Shown in pieces: positions 1-8,254 of a DNA stretch of 64,000 nucleotides (within the stretch, counting starts at the first letter, position 1; every line of letters begins with the position of its first letter). Under the pieces are notes generated by a model. That model did no database searches, had not been told where the DNA came from, and saw only the letters and a program-made list of their open reading frames with translations. The position numbers were made by a program, and so were the translations under genes. Source of the stretch: Anderseniella sp963787895 (GTDB lineage Bacteria > Pseudomonadota > Alphaproteobacteria > Rhizobiales > Aestuariivirgaceae); assembly GCA_963787895.1 (NCBI GenBank), contig CAWBEX010000001.1:248001-312000 (forward strand), given 5' to 3'.

Positions 1-222
1 ATCTTCGAAGGGTTCTATGGCGGTGATGCGCTGGCGTACTGATATCAATCCCTTGATAACCCAGTAGATCGACCCACCACTGGTCACTTCATCGGCTCGC
101 TTGGGTATCATCCGTGTGGTGTGCCAGATCTTGCCCACGGTGCGCATGCGCATGGTTTGCCATTCAACAAGTTCGTTGATCTCGCTGACGCCGACGCACA
201 ATTTGAGAATATGAACAGGCAT
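1..222 (-). CDS. DUF1489 family protein, N-terminal part (cut by window edge)
   Basis: The minus strand is open from an ATG at 222 to the window edge, giving 74 residues. It begins MPVHILKLCVGV and later carries the run TRMIPKRADEV, then GGSIYWVIKGLISVRQRI. The IL-KLCVGV start, the TRM-PKRADE block and the GGS-YWVIKG block are the recognisable pattern of the DUF1489 family, a small conserved alphaproteobacterial family of unknown function. A GGTGAG ribosome-binding site sits just before the ATG. The C-terminal half lies outside the window. A 13-residue plus-strand reading that ends at base 42 overlaps it and is an antisense shadow. Function unknown. Confidence 0.82.
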   Translation of the reverse strand, partial: MPVHILKLCVGVSEINELVEWQTMRMRTVGKIWHTTRMIPKRADEVTSGGSIYWVIKGLISVRQRITAIEPFED

Positions 223-285
223 CTCACCAGCATCCACTTGTGAAGCGCCTGTGGCAATCCCGCAACCAGGCAGTGTGCACAGGTT

Positions 286-1134
286 TCAAACCGCGAAGTA
301 ATCCTGGTCAACTTCCTTGAGCTGGAAAATGGGATCGGGCTTCACCCCCAGATTGTAGCGGATCATCAGACTGGCCAGTTGCCGGCCATCAACAAGCGCA
401 ATGCGGCGGGGCACTGCTTCCACAAACTTCGCAGCCGAGGCTGGAAGGAAGCAGGTTGATACAAACACACCTTTCGGTGCCTTGTGTGCCTCAAGCGAAC
501 CTGCAAAGTCCCGCACTTCGGCAATGGGAACAGTGCTGGAGGGTTTATACCTCTTCGCCTGAATGTAAATGAAATCGAGACCAAGTTCATCCTGGTAGAC
601 AACACCATCAACTCCGCCGTCCCTGCTGCCGCCGAGCCGCCTTGCAACTTCGTTCCTCGAGTTGCCATACCCCATGGCGACAAGCAGATCCACGATCAAC
701 TGCTCGAAGAATTCGGGTTCACGGCTGTAGATGTGTCCCAGCAGTGTCTGTTGCAGCTGCCGTTCTGCATGAGAAAACAATTCGGACAGCTTCTCAGTGT
801 CATCGTCGCTCATGGGTTCGCGCCTGAAGAGTGATACAGGCTCACTAAAGCCAACTTCCCCGCCGCTGGCTGCCGGGCGTATCGCGCGGACCAGACCATC
901 GTTGCCATCATAGGACACCTGCCCCTCGACAGTCAGATACGACAATGCCCAGCGCAGGTTGCTGGCTATGACTGTTTCGCGGCCACTGGCAAGACGCACC
1001 TGCCGCTCAACCGTACTCAACTGGAAGTGGTCGCACACTGCATTGAGAACATCATCAAACAATGTCTCTCCACCGGCCCGTTCAACCGCGGCCAACGCAG
1101 GCTGCATGAGTTGCTGGTACTCTGGCACCGTCAT
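286..1134 (-). CDS. mrr: Mrr-family type IV restriction endonuclease-like protein
   Basis: A 282-residue protein with the Mrr layout. An N-terminal winged-helix Mrr_N region (about 1-90) is joined by a linker to a C-terminal PD-(D/E)xK-type nuclease domain (about 140-270). The catalytic pattern is visible as GGVDG with Asp176 followed by Gln192-Ala-Lys194 (IQAKRY), the D...QxK signature of Mrr_cat. Mrr proteins cut modified DNA and have no partner methylase. None is seen here. I chose the ATG at 1134 because GAAGGGGG lies just upstream and Mrr_N homology starts there. The longer open frame to 1242 would overlap the rhodanese gene. It lies 49 bases downstream of the rhodanese gene on the same strand, so the two may be cotranscribed. 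The substrate cannot be told from sequence. Confidence 0.85.
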   Translation of the reverse strand: MTVPEYQQLMQPALAAVERAGGETLFDDVLNAVCDHFQLSTVERQVRLASGRETVIASNLRWALSYLTVEGQVSYDGNDGLVRAIRPAASGGEVGFSEPVSLFRREPMSDDDTEKLSELFSHAERQLQQTLLGHIYSREPEFFEQLIVDLLVAMGYGNSRNEVARRLGGSRDGGVDGVVYQDELGLDFIYIQAKRYKPSSTVPIAEVRDFAGSLEAHKAPKGVFVSTCFLPASAAKFVEAVPRRIALVDGRQLASLMIRYNLGVKPDPIFQLKEVDQDYFAV

Positions 1135-1183
1135 TATTGCCCCCTTCAAGTCCGCCCAAGGCTCAACCAACACCCAGGCCCCC

Positions 1184-1591
1184 CTATCGCCGTTCATGCT
1201 CCTCCACCGGCGCGCCGGATTCCTTCCACGCACCAAATCCACCGATCAGGTTGTAGACCGGCTTCAGTCCCATTCGTTGCGCAACATCCGTCGCCAAAGC
1301 TGAACGCAAGCCTCCTGCACACATGAAAATGAATGGCCTGTCTTCGGTGAAAATTTCCTTGTGGTAGGGGCTGTCGGGAGCGATCCAGAACTCAACCATC
1401 CCACGCGGCACATGCCTGGACCCAGGAACCTTGCCGTCACGCCACAATTCACGCACATCCCGAATGTCGATCAGCATGGCATTTTCGTTGTCCAGCATGG
1501 CCCGCGCCTGGGCAACGTCAATTTCAGTTATACCCGCCTGCGCTTCGGCAAGTAACTGTTTGATCCCAATATTGATTTGTTGCGCCATCAC
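1184..1591 (-). CDS. Rhodanese-like domain protein
   Basis: A single rhodanese domain of about 135 residues. The active-site loop is CAGGLRS with Cys91 as the presumed persulfide-carrying cysteine. The IDIRDVRELW stretch and the terminal GGFGAWKESG motif are also typical. Such proteins transfer sulfane sulfur or act in thiol-redox reactions. The physiological acceptor is unknown. There is no signal peptide, so it is probably cytoplasmic. The start is either GTG at 1591 or ATG at 1588. A GAAGG sits about seven bases before the GTG. It is followed closely by the Mrr-like gene on the same strand, though nothing in the sequence links their functions. Confidence 0.88.
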   Translation of the reverse strand: MMAQQINIGIKQLLAEAQAGITEIDVAQARAMLDNENAMLIDIRDVRELWRDGKVPGSRHVPRGMVEFWIAPDSPYHKEIFTEDRPFIFMCAGGLRSALATDVAQRMGLKPVYNLIGGFGAWKESGAPVEEHERR

Positions 1592-1686
1592 AGAGAACCT
1601 TCACCCGAACAAAGTTGACTGACCAACAGGCAGACCATACTCACAACATGTGCGCCGCTGCGTCAAGGTGGTGCAATCATGGCAGT

Positions 1687-2887
1687 CTATAACCTGGCAG
1701 GCAGATGCCTCCAGGCCAGCACGCCACACACAGCAGTCCAAATTCCAAGAACAATGAAGACCGATTGCAGCGGAGCATAAAGAAGCAACACCGAAAACAA
1801 CATAGTCGGAACCAGTTCTGACAAATCCAGATAAGTCCGGTAAACCCCTGTCATCTCTGCGCGCTCATGAGGATGAACGGAGCGAAGGAAGGGTATCGAA
1901 CCCACTCCATCAACAGCAACCGCCCCTATTGCAGCAGCCAACAGCAAACCAGCCGTCAGCAACGGAGCCTCGGCACCGGAAATGCCGGCCAATATACTGA
2001 AGATGGCGATACAGAAGAATGCGATGGCGATAACCTTCCGCACGCCGGCTCTCTGCGCAATCTTGCCGAACAAGAACGAAAGAATGAGCATGGCGTTGCC
2101 GGCGGAAATAAGGAATCCCGCTGCTTCCTTACCAAGCCCACTCTGCACCATGAGTATGGGAGAATATACAAAGAAGATGACCCAGAAACACGACCTGCCG
2201 AAGGCTATGAGCCAGGCGAGCCTCAATCGTGGCTGAATCGCAAACCGCCGGATGCCGGTCAGCGGATTGACCGATTTGGACTTGCCTGCCCGGATAATCT
2301 TGCTGTCGGACAAGCGAAGATACCAGAACAGGATCAGCAAAACGCCGCTGCAGACTGCCGTCAACGCGTGCGGCGCCCAGACGCCATAGGATGTATAGAG
2401 CCAGACACCCAGTGACGGGCCAATGGTCCACGAAAACGTGGCAAAGGTCATCTTCAACGGCTCGACCTTTACGTAGTCGGCCTTCTTTATGTGATCGAGT
2501 ATGTAAAGGCTGGTTGTGATGTTGAGACAGGCAGCGCCAAACACCCTCAGGAACATTCCCATTGCCTGCCCGGTTACCGTGAAGCTGGCCATAGCAAGCG
2601 CACCCAGAATGAGTGCCAGGCCGCCAAACGTATAAACGAAACGCCGCGCGGTCTTGTTGATAATCAACGGAATAATCAGGGTCGTCGCCAGCGAACCACA
2701 TGCGACCAGCATGTAAATCATCGAGACCTGCTGGCTGGATTGCAGCAAGTCATAAGCCTGCAGAGAGATAACCGTAGCCACACATGCGCGCGCCAGAGAA
2801 TTCGACTGCAAAAAGCAGTGTGAACACAGCCGCAGTCGGGCGCGGTGCGGCGGGCAGCCAGATCGGGTATCGTGCAGAGAAGGCCAT
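1687..2887 (-). CDS. MFS transporter, frameshifted near the N terminus
   Basis: A major facilitator superfamily transporter with about twelve hydrophobic helices. The main open frame (1687-2811, about 374 residues) starts only at a TTG and lacks a proper N terminus. The missing part is in another frame upstream: an ATG at 2887 begins MAFSARYPIWLPAAP and runs to FTLLFAVEF. The two join exactly at a GAATTC (2798-2803). Removing one T there gives FTLLFAVESLARACVATV, a normal MFS first helix. So the gene carries one extra base, either a sequencing error or a real inactivating mutation. The substrate is unknown. It stands alone, with no regulator or enzyme partner adjacent. Confidence 0.8.
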
Positions 2888-3044
2888 GATTAGAGGGTTT
2901 TGCCGTACAGAATCCCAACAGTATTGCCGTGTACGAATCGGACCGTTGCACGTCAACCCGCAAATGACCAATGGCAACCATTCGTTAGGCAAAAGCAACT
3001 ACTATTCGGTCAAGGTATTTCCAATTCGGTGAGTGGGGTTTGAC

Positions 3045-3521
3045 ATGGGCGACAGTCTTTTCGGCAAGTTGAGGGGCATCCTTTCCCGTCAGAAAACCAG
3101 CGACATCTCGACAACCATTGTTACATCTGACCCCGCAGCCAGCCTTTCCCGCATCGGCCTGGCAGCAAGAGACACAGTGCCAACACCTGAAGTGCCATCG
3201 CATGACCAGCATGCAAGCGTACCAGATGTTCAACTTGCCGAGGCAAGCCCCGCAGCTGCACCGGTTGGGATTCAGTTTTTTGCTGAAGTACCGATGCAGC
3301 AGTGTGCAGATGAAATCGTCAATGTATCGCGCCGTGCATCCAACTGCCTTGCAGCGGTTTCACATGCCATCAACGAAAACACCTGGTCAGTGTCAGTCAC
3401 ACTTGAGATGGCACCTGTACCCCAGCGCATTCATGAAATTGAATCGACAATGCAACTCTGGTCCGAGAAGCTCGGCGGCACCTCCAAGGGCTGGGGCCTC
3501 ACCCAGAACCATGCAGCCTAA
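3045..3521 (+). CDS. Hypothetical protein with RraB-like C-terminal region
   Basis: A 158-residue protein. Residues 1-75 or so are low-complexity and rich in Ala, Pro, Ser and Thr, probably disordered. The C-terminal part, from about NENTWSVSVTLEM to LGGTSKGWGL, resembles the ribonuclease E inhibitor RraB/DUF695 pattern: an amphipathic helix followed by a Gly-rich turn and GWG. If correct, it could modulate RNase E, but no RNA-degradation gene is nearby and the match is by eye. I chose the ATG at 3045 (preceded by GAGTGGGG) over the GTG at 3033. It is convergent with the aldo/keto reductase, with about 18 bases between the stop codons. Confidence 0.6.
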   Translation: MGDSLFGKLRGILSRQKTSDISTTIVTSDPAASLSRIGLAARDTVPTPEVPSHDQHASVPDVQLAEASPAAAPVGIQFFAEVPMQQCADEIVNVSRRASNCLAAVSHAINENTWSVSVTLEMAPVPQRIHEIESTMQLWSEKLGGTSKGWGLTQNHAA

Positions 3522-3539
3522 CACACGTCGCCACCGCGG

Positions 3540-4370
3540 CTAAACCGTGTCCCAGACCGGGCTGATCCCGGCGGGATCCACCAGACGCATGTGCTTCTTC
3601 TTCAAAGCCTCTATCGAAGCCATTTCTCCGTCGGTCAGAGACACTTGCGCAGCATCCAGGTTGGCCTGAATTCTCTCTACGTTTGAAGAACGCGGAATTG
3701 CCACAACACTTTCAAGGCCAAGCAGCCACGCCAGTGCCAGCTGTGCAGGACTGATATTGTGCCGTTGCGCAATTTCGATCATCACCGGCTCATTGGCCAC
3801 CTCATTGCGCGCTATCGGGCAATACGCTGTGACAGCAATACCATGCGCGGCGCAAGCCGCCCTCACCTTGTCCTGATTGATCAGCGGATGAAACTCGATC
3901 TGATTGCAAACCAGAGGTTCATCGCAAAGCGCCACAGCCTGATTGAGCAGATCCACGGTAAAATTCGAGACACCGATGTGCCTTGCAAACCCCTGCTTCT
4001 TCGCAGCAGCTAGCGCGCCAAGTGTTGGCGCCAATGGAACGGTCTGGGAAGGCCAATGCAGCAGAAGCAGATCAACCGGTCCAGCGTCCAGCAACTTCAG
4101 CCGCATTTCCAATGATCTGCTGAATTGCTCGGGCTCAAAGTGATCGGGCCAGATCTTTGTGGTGAGGAAAATCTCGTCTCTCGCCACTGCGCTCGCCTTG
4201 ATTGCCGCCCCGACCTCCTGCTCGTTCTTGTACAGGTGTGCCGTGTCTACGTGTCTGTATCCAAGTCCAATGGCTGCCTCTACAAGCTCCTGGCACTGCT
4301 TGCCGCGCAGCTCCCAGGTTCCGAAGCCAAGAGCCGGAATTCTTGCACCATTTGCAATAACTGTTTTCAA
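3540..4370 (-). CDS. Aldo/keto reductase
   Basis: A full-length 276-residue NADPH-dependent aldo/keto reductase (TIM barrel). The catalytic tetrad is visible: Asp42 and Tyr47 in VDTAHLYKNE, Lys72 in TTKIWP, and His105 in LLHWP. The family signature GVSNF and the cofactor-binding IPRSSN are present. It resembles the 2,5-diketo-D-gluconate reductase or general aldehyde-reductase subgroup. The true substrate cannot be deduced. It is cytoplasmic and probably monocistronic. Its start lies about 75 bases from the divergent methyltransferase gene, so the two may share a promoter region. Confidence 0.93.
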   Translation of the reverse strand: MKTVIANGARIPALGFGTWELRGKQCQELVEAAIGLGYRHVDTAHLYKNEQEVGAAIKASAVARDEIFLTTKIWPDHFEPEQFSRSLEMRLKLLDAGPVDLLLLHWPSQTVPLAPTLGALAAAKKQGFARHIGVSNFTVDLLNQAVALCDEPLVCNQIEFHPLINQDKVRAACAAHGIAVTAYCPIARNEVANEPVMIEIAQRHNISPAQLALAWLLGLESVVAIPRSSNVERIQANLDAAQVSLTDGEMASIEALKKKHMRLVDPAGISPVWDTV

Positions 4371-4445
4371 TTGCCCTGCCCGCCTGTACGCTTGGGAATG
4401 TGTCTTTGAGCACTATGCAAAACAAGCATCGCTGAAAGCAACTGC

Positions 4446-4907
4446 ATGTTGTCGCAAACTCCAAATCGACTGCCCTGGCCACCAATGATCTTTGGCGGTC
4501 TGGTGCTGGCCGGCCTGTTCCTGCAGCAGCAAACGACGCTTGCTTTGCCGGCCCAGCTGGTCTGGCCAGGATGGGCGCTGCTGACTGCCGGGTTGTGTCT
4601 GGACGCCTGGGCCATGTTTGTCATGATCAGAGCCAAAACCAACGTCCTACCCAACCGCGGCGCTGACCAACTGGTGACAAGCGGACCATTTGCACACATG
4701 CGCAATCCAATTTACGTAGGCAATACAATCGCTACCGCAGGCCTGGCGCTGGCACTGCAAAATGGCTGGCTGTTGCTGGCAGCTCCTGTCGCAGCTGTTT
4801 TGACCCACCACCTTGCCGTCAAGCGTGAAGCACTTCATCTTGAGGCAAAATTCGGCAAGCACTGGAACGCATATGCCAGCCGCGTGAAGGCCTGGTGGAT
4901 CGTCTAG
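4446..4907 (+). CDS. Isoprenylcysteine/phospholipid methyltransferase-like membrane protein
   Basis: A 153-residue membrane protein with about four hydrophobic segments. Its C-terminal half carries the ICMT/PEMT pattern: GPFAHMRNPIYVGN followed by a helix and then EAKFGKHWNAYASRV. This region binds S-adenosylmethionine in isoprenylcysteine and phosphatidylethanolamine methyltransferases. Bacterial members are widespread and mostly uncharacterised. The substrate may be a lipid or another amphiphile. It converges with the GNAT gene, with only four bases between the two stops. Confidence 0.8.
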   Translation: MLSQTPNRLPWPPMIFGGLVLAGLFLQQQTTLALPAQLVWPGWALLTAGLCLDAWAMFVMIRAKTNVLPNRGADQLVTSGPFAHMRNPIYVGNTIATAGLALALQNGWLLLAAPVAAVLTHHLAVKREALHLEAKFGKHWNAYASRVKAWWIV

Positions 4908-4911
4908 CCCG

Positions 4912-5367
4912 CTACCAGGCCCACGGCTTCTGCATGAACCGCACATAGGGTGTCTCAACCGCAATCTGGCGGTAGAACGCCTTCAAATTGTCATCGTGCA
5001 CATTGCCAAGCCAGAACACATTTGCAGCCCCCACATGTGTTGCTGCCTCGTACACCGCCTCGACCAGAGCTCTGCCTGCGCCATGCCCACGCGCTGCCTG
5101 ATTGACATAAAGATCCTGCAGGAAGCACAAGGGCCCGGCTGTCCAGGCAAATTGCGTGAACGAGTAATGCACAAAGCCACAAGGCGCTCCATCCGCCTGC
5201 GCCACAAGGCACTCAAGCCCGGATGCTGGATCAACCATCATGCCCCAGCTGCGCTCTGAAACGTCAGCAGGCACACACCCGTTGAAATGTTGCTGATAAC
5301 CGGCCCACAATGCATCCCACGCGGGTCTGTCAGCCTGCACGGCCGCTCGCACTACAACAGCCACCAC
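4912..5367 (-). CDS. GNAT family N-acetyltransferase
   Basis: A 151-residue GCN5-related acetyltransferase. The acetyl-CoA pyrophosphate-binding loop is visible as RGHGAGRALVEAV after the FLQDLYVN strand, and the closing FYRQIAVETPY strand is typical. The acceptor, a small molecule or a protein amine, is unknown. The GTG start at 5367 overlaps the last 16 bases of mgtE, so it is probably translated by coupling from the mgtE message. Confidence 0.88.
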   Translation of the reverse strand: MVAVVVRAAVQADRPAWDALWAGYQQHFNGCVPADVSERSWGMMVDPASGLECLVAQADGAPCGFVHYSFTQFAWTAGPLCFLQDLYVNQAARGHGAGRALVEAVYEAATHVGAANVFWLGNVHDDNLKAFYRQIAVETPYVRFMQKPWAW

Positions 5368-6728
5368 GCCGCCAGCCCCAGGAATGCAAAAAATCCCACC
5401 ACATCAGTGACCGTTGTCACAAACACCCCGGACGCAATGGCCGGGTCAATCTCCAGCCTTTCAAATGCCAGCGGAATGAGGATTCCAGCCAGAGCAGCAG
5501 CCAGCATGTTGATCACCATGGCAACGGCAATCACGATGCCTAGTTGATCAGAGCCAAACCACCACCAGGCGAACAGCCCCATGATCGCGGCAAATGCCAC
5601 GCCGTTCAACACGCCGACAGCGCCTTCGCGCCACACAACCCGCATCGCATTTACCGGACCGAGGTTCCTCTGTGCTATCGCCCGCACGGCAACAGTCATT
5701 GTCTGGGTACCCGCATTGCCGCCCATGGACGCCACGATAGGCATGAGTATGGCCAGTGCAACCATCTGCTCGATGGAGGCGTCAAACAGGGAAATCACTC
5801 CCGATGCCAGCACTGCTGTTGCCAGGTTCACAAGCAGCCAGCCAAAGCGCGACCTTGTTGTTGACCACACCGTGTCAGTGATCTCTTCATCGCCCACACC
5901 ACCCAGGCGCAGGATGTCCTCGCTGGCCTCTTCCTGAATGACGTTGACGATATCATCGATTGTTATCGAACCAACCAGGCGCTGGTTCTCATCAACCACA
6001 GCAGCAGACCCAAGGTGATACTGCTCAAACTTGTAGGCAACGTCGTCCTGTTCATCCTGAACATTGAAGACCACCTCATGCTCGCGCATGATCTCCAGAA
6101 TCTGTTGCGAACGCGGATGCCGCAGCACCAGGCTGACAGGCACAAACCCAACTGTGTGGTAGGCCGGGTCGACCACGTAAATCTCGATAAAATCTTCCGG
6201 CAAATCCTCTTCGTTGCGCATGTAGTCAATGGTCTGGCCTACTGACCAGAACGACGGCACCGCAACGAAGCTCGTCTGCATAAGGCGGCCTGCGGAGTAC
6301 TCGGGGTATTCCAGACCACGTGCAAGCGCAGTACGGTCTTCCAGCGAAACCTTGGCAAGGATTTCCTGCTGGTCTTCCTCATCCATGTCCTCGATGAGGT
6401 AAAGCGCATCGTCAGTATCAAGCTTGCGTACAGCTGACGAGATAAACTGGTTCGGCAAAGCCTCCATCAGTTCGTCACGGACCGATTCATCCAGCTCCGG
6501 CAGCACTTCATAGTCGAAAGTGCGGCCTTGCAGTTCAATGAAGCTTATGCGGTCGTCGGACGGCAGCAGCTCGATGATGTCAGCAATATCGGCAACGTGG
6601 AGCTCACGCAGGAGCTTGCGCAATGCGCGCGCATCCGTGGCATGAATGGCTTCAGCTACTTCGTAGACAAACTCGGCGCGCAACGCACCGTCTTCGTCGT
6701 GAATGCTCTCTTCTTCAAGTTCAGCCAT
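5352..6728 (-). CDS. mgtE: Magnesium transporter MgtE
   Basis: A 458-residue protein with the MgtE layout. The cytosolic N domain (about 20-130) is followed by two CBS domains (about 130-260) and a C-terminal transmembrane domain with five helices. The transmembrane part includes MGGNAGTQTMTVAVRA, the conserved pore region. MgtE is a Mg2+-gated Mg2+ channel whose cytosolic domains sense intracellular Mg2+. I saw no Mg riboswitch in the roughly 120-base leader. A GNAT gene overlaps its end and the divergent cupin gene lies upstream. Confidence 0.96.
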   Translation of the reverse strand: MAELEEESIHDEDGALRAEFVYEVAEAIHATDARALRKLLRELHVADIADIIELLPSDDRISFIELQGRTFDYEVLPELDESVRDELMEALPNQFISSAVRKLDTDDALYLIEDMDEEDQQEILAKVSLEDRTALARGLEYPEYSAGRLMQTSFVAVPSFWSVGQTIDYMRNEEDLPEDFIEIYVVDPAYHTVGFVPVSLVLRHPRSQQILEIMREHEVVFNVQDEQDDVAYKFEQYHLGSAAVVDENQRLVGSITIDDIVNVIQEEASEDILRLGGVGDEEITDTVWSTTRSRFGWLLVNLATAVLASGVISLFDASIEQMVALAILMPIVASMGGNAGTQTMTVAVRAIAQRNLGPVNAMRVVWREGAVGVLNGVAFAAIMGLFAWWWFGSDQLGIVIAVAMVINMLAAALAGILIPLAFERLEIDPAIASGVFVTTVTDVVGFFAFLGLAAWWLL

Positions 6729-6876
6729 GGCGTCCTCACCGTACGTACAACCAATTCGCTACATTCTCATAACACGCATGCACAGCAGAGCAATCAAGGA
6801 TAGCTGGCCGCTGTACTTGCAAAGAAAAAAATGAAACAATTTGCAGTGAATGAACGATCGCAGCAGGAACGATACC

Positions 6877-7236
6877 ATGAAACCGATCAAACCAGACGAG
6901 CGCCGCGTTGCCAACATATTTGCTGATGAGTTTCGGCACTACGAGGAAGATGGAGTGCCCAGCGAAAAAGAGACCATACTGCAGGTCAATTCACATGACC
7001 GGCTGGGCATCGGATTTCATGTGTATCGCATGGCTCCGGGCACCCAAACAACACCGCATCAACACAACGGCGATGAAGAGTTTCTGGTACTGGAAGGTGA
7101 ACTGGTTGACAATGATGGACAGGTATACCGCAAGGGTGATCTTGTCTGGCTCAAGGACGGCACCCAGCACACGTCTTACTCAAAGGATGGCGCGCTGCTG
7201 GCCGTCTACATAGCAGGCCCCGAAAAGGCTGTCTGA
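6877..7236 (+). CDS. Cupin-domain protein
   Basis: A 119-residue single-domain cupin. The metal-binding motif 1 is visible as TPHQHNGDEEF, with two His and Glu as likely ligands. Motif 2 is GDLVWLKDGTQHTSY. Such small cupins bind sugars, act as metal-dependent isomerases or dioxygenases, or are ligand sensors. The specific role is unknown. The ATG at 6877 is preferred because AGGAA lies seven bases upstream. An in-frame ATG at 6850 has no good ribosome-binding site. It is followed by the tRNA-Leu gene on the opposite strand. Confidence 0.82.
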   Translation: MKPIKPDERRVANIFADEFRHYEEDGVPSEKETILQVNSHDRLGIGFHVYRMAPGTQTTPHQHNGDEEFLVLEGELVDNDGQVYRKGDLVWLKDGTQHTSYSKDGALLAVYIAGPEKAV

Positions 7237-7291
7237 TGCAGTTCATCATCACGCACGAAACTGCACGTTGCTCAAAGTATGAATAAAATAA

Positions 7292-7378
7292 TGGTGCGGC
7301 CGAGAAGACTCGAACTTCCACGGGTGTTACCCCACAGCGACCTCAACGCTGCGCGTCTACCAATTCCGCCACGGCCGC
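7292..7378 (-). tRNA. tRNA-Leu (anticodon GAG)
   Basis: An 87-base tRNA on the minus strand including an encoded CCA. The acceptor stem GCGGCCG pairs with CGGCCGC. The anticodon stem CAGCG/CGCTG holds the loop TTGAGGT, so the anticodon is GAG (Leu, CUC/CUU). The long variable arm GGGT/ACCC is typical of the class II leucine tRNA. The T arm GAAG-TTCGAGT-CTTC is intact. Confidence 0.97.
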
Positions 7379-7498
7379 AAATCGCTCGTACTAGACAAGG
7401 TAGGCAGGCGCCCGTGTATCAGCGCCCTACAGGCAAATCAAGCCCTCTTCGCCTGCATATTGGAACCGGGGTCACTTTCGCGTAAACACGCAAAGATA

Positions 7499-8197
7499 AT
7501 GTCAACACCACGCAGACATCTAACCAGCATAGCCCCTGCCAATCCGCGGCAACCCATCGAGTGGCGGATCCAGCCGGGCCTGACGCCCTATATGGCTGCG
7601 GTCGCGGCAATGGAAGCAAGGGTTGGTGAAATTGCGGCCGGGAATGCCGCGGAGCTGGTGTGGCTGGTTGAACACCCTTGCCTGTACACCGCCGGCACCT
7701 CCGCCAACCCCGCCGACCTAATTCAGCCAGACCGCTTCCCCGTGTACAAGACTGGCCGCGGCGGGCAGTACACCTACCACGGCCCGGGCCAGCGTGTGGC
7801 CTATGTCATGATGGACCTGAACCGGCGGGGCAAGGACGTTCGCCGCTTTGTTGCACAACTTGAACAATGGCTGATCACCACCCTCGACGCTTTCAACGTT
7901 GCTGGTGAGCGCAGGGAAGACAGGGTCGGCGTTTGGGTGCGACGACCTGAAAGGGCGGCAGGCGCAGAAGACAAGATTGCGGCCATAGGAATTCGGGTCC
8001 GCAAATGGGTCACCTATCATGGCATCAGCTTGAATGTGGAGCCGGACCTTGAGCATTTCTCCGGCATCGTGCCCTGCGGGGTAACACAACACGGCGTCAC
8101 CAGCCTGGTTGATCTCGGCTTGCCGGTGACCATGGCGGATGCAGACGTCGCCTTGAAGGCAGCTTTCACGGAAGTTTTCGGGCCGCTTGGGCAATAG
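7499..8197 (+). CDS. lipB: Octanoyl-[acyl-carrier-protein]:protein N-octanoyltransferase LipB
   Basis: LipB moves octanoate from ACP onto lipoyl domains of 2-oxoacid dehydrogenases and the glycine cleavage H protein. It is the first step of endogenous lipoate synthesis in the cytoplasm. The 232-residue protein shows the family core: GRGGQYTYHGPGQ, then GIRVRKWVTYHG with Lys169, and GIVPCGV with Cys193. Lys and Cys are the catalytic pair of this family. I set the start at the ATG at 7499. The open frame continues upstream to 7460 but adds no conserved sequence, and the ribosome-binding site is weak at both. LipA, the partner sulfur-insertion enzyme, is not in the window. Confidence 0.96.
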   Translation: MSTPRRHLTSIAPANPRQPIEWRIQPGLTPYMAAVAAMEARVGEIAAGNAAELVWLVEHPCLYTAGTSANPADLIQPDRFPVYKTGRGGQYTYHGPGQRVAYVMMDLNRRGKDVRRFVAQLEQWLITTLDAFNVAGERREDRVGVWVRRPERAAGAEDKIAAIGIRVRKWVTYHGISLNVEPDLEHFSGIVPCGVTQHGVTSLVDLGLPVTMADADVALKAAFTEVFGPLGQ

Positions 8198-8254
8198 CGT
8201 TACGTTCACGCGTTGCACATGGACAGAGTAGGATATTCTGATAGGTTTGCCAGC

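Noticed and set aside
1..42. A 13-codon plus-strand reading ending in a stop at base 42, possibly the tail of a gene
   Set aside because: The minus strand over the same bases encodes the conserved DUF1489 protein, so this is an antisense shadow.
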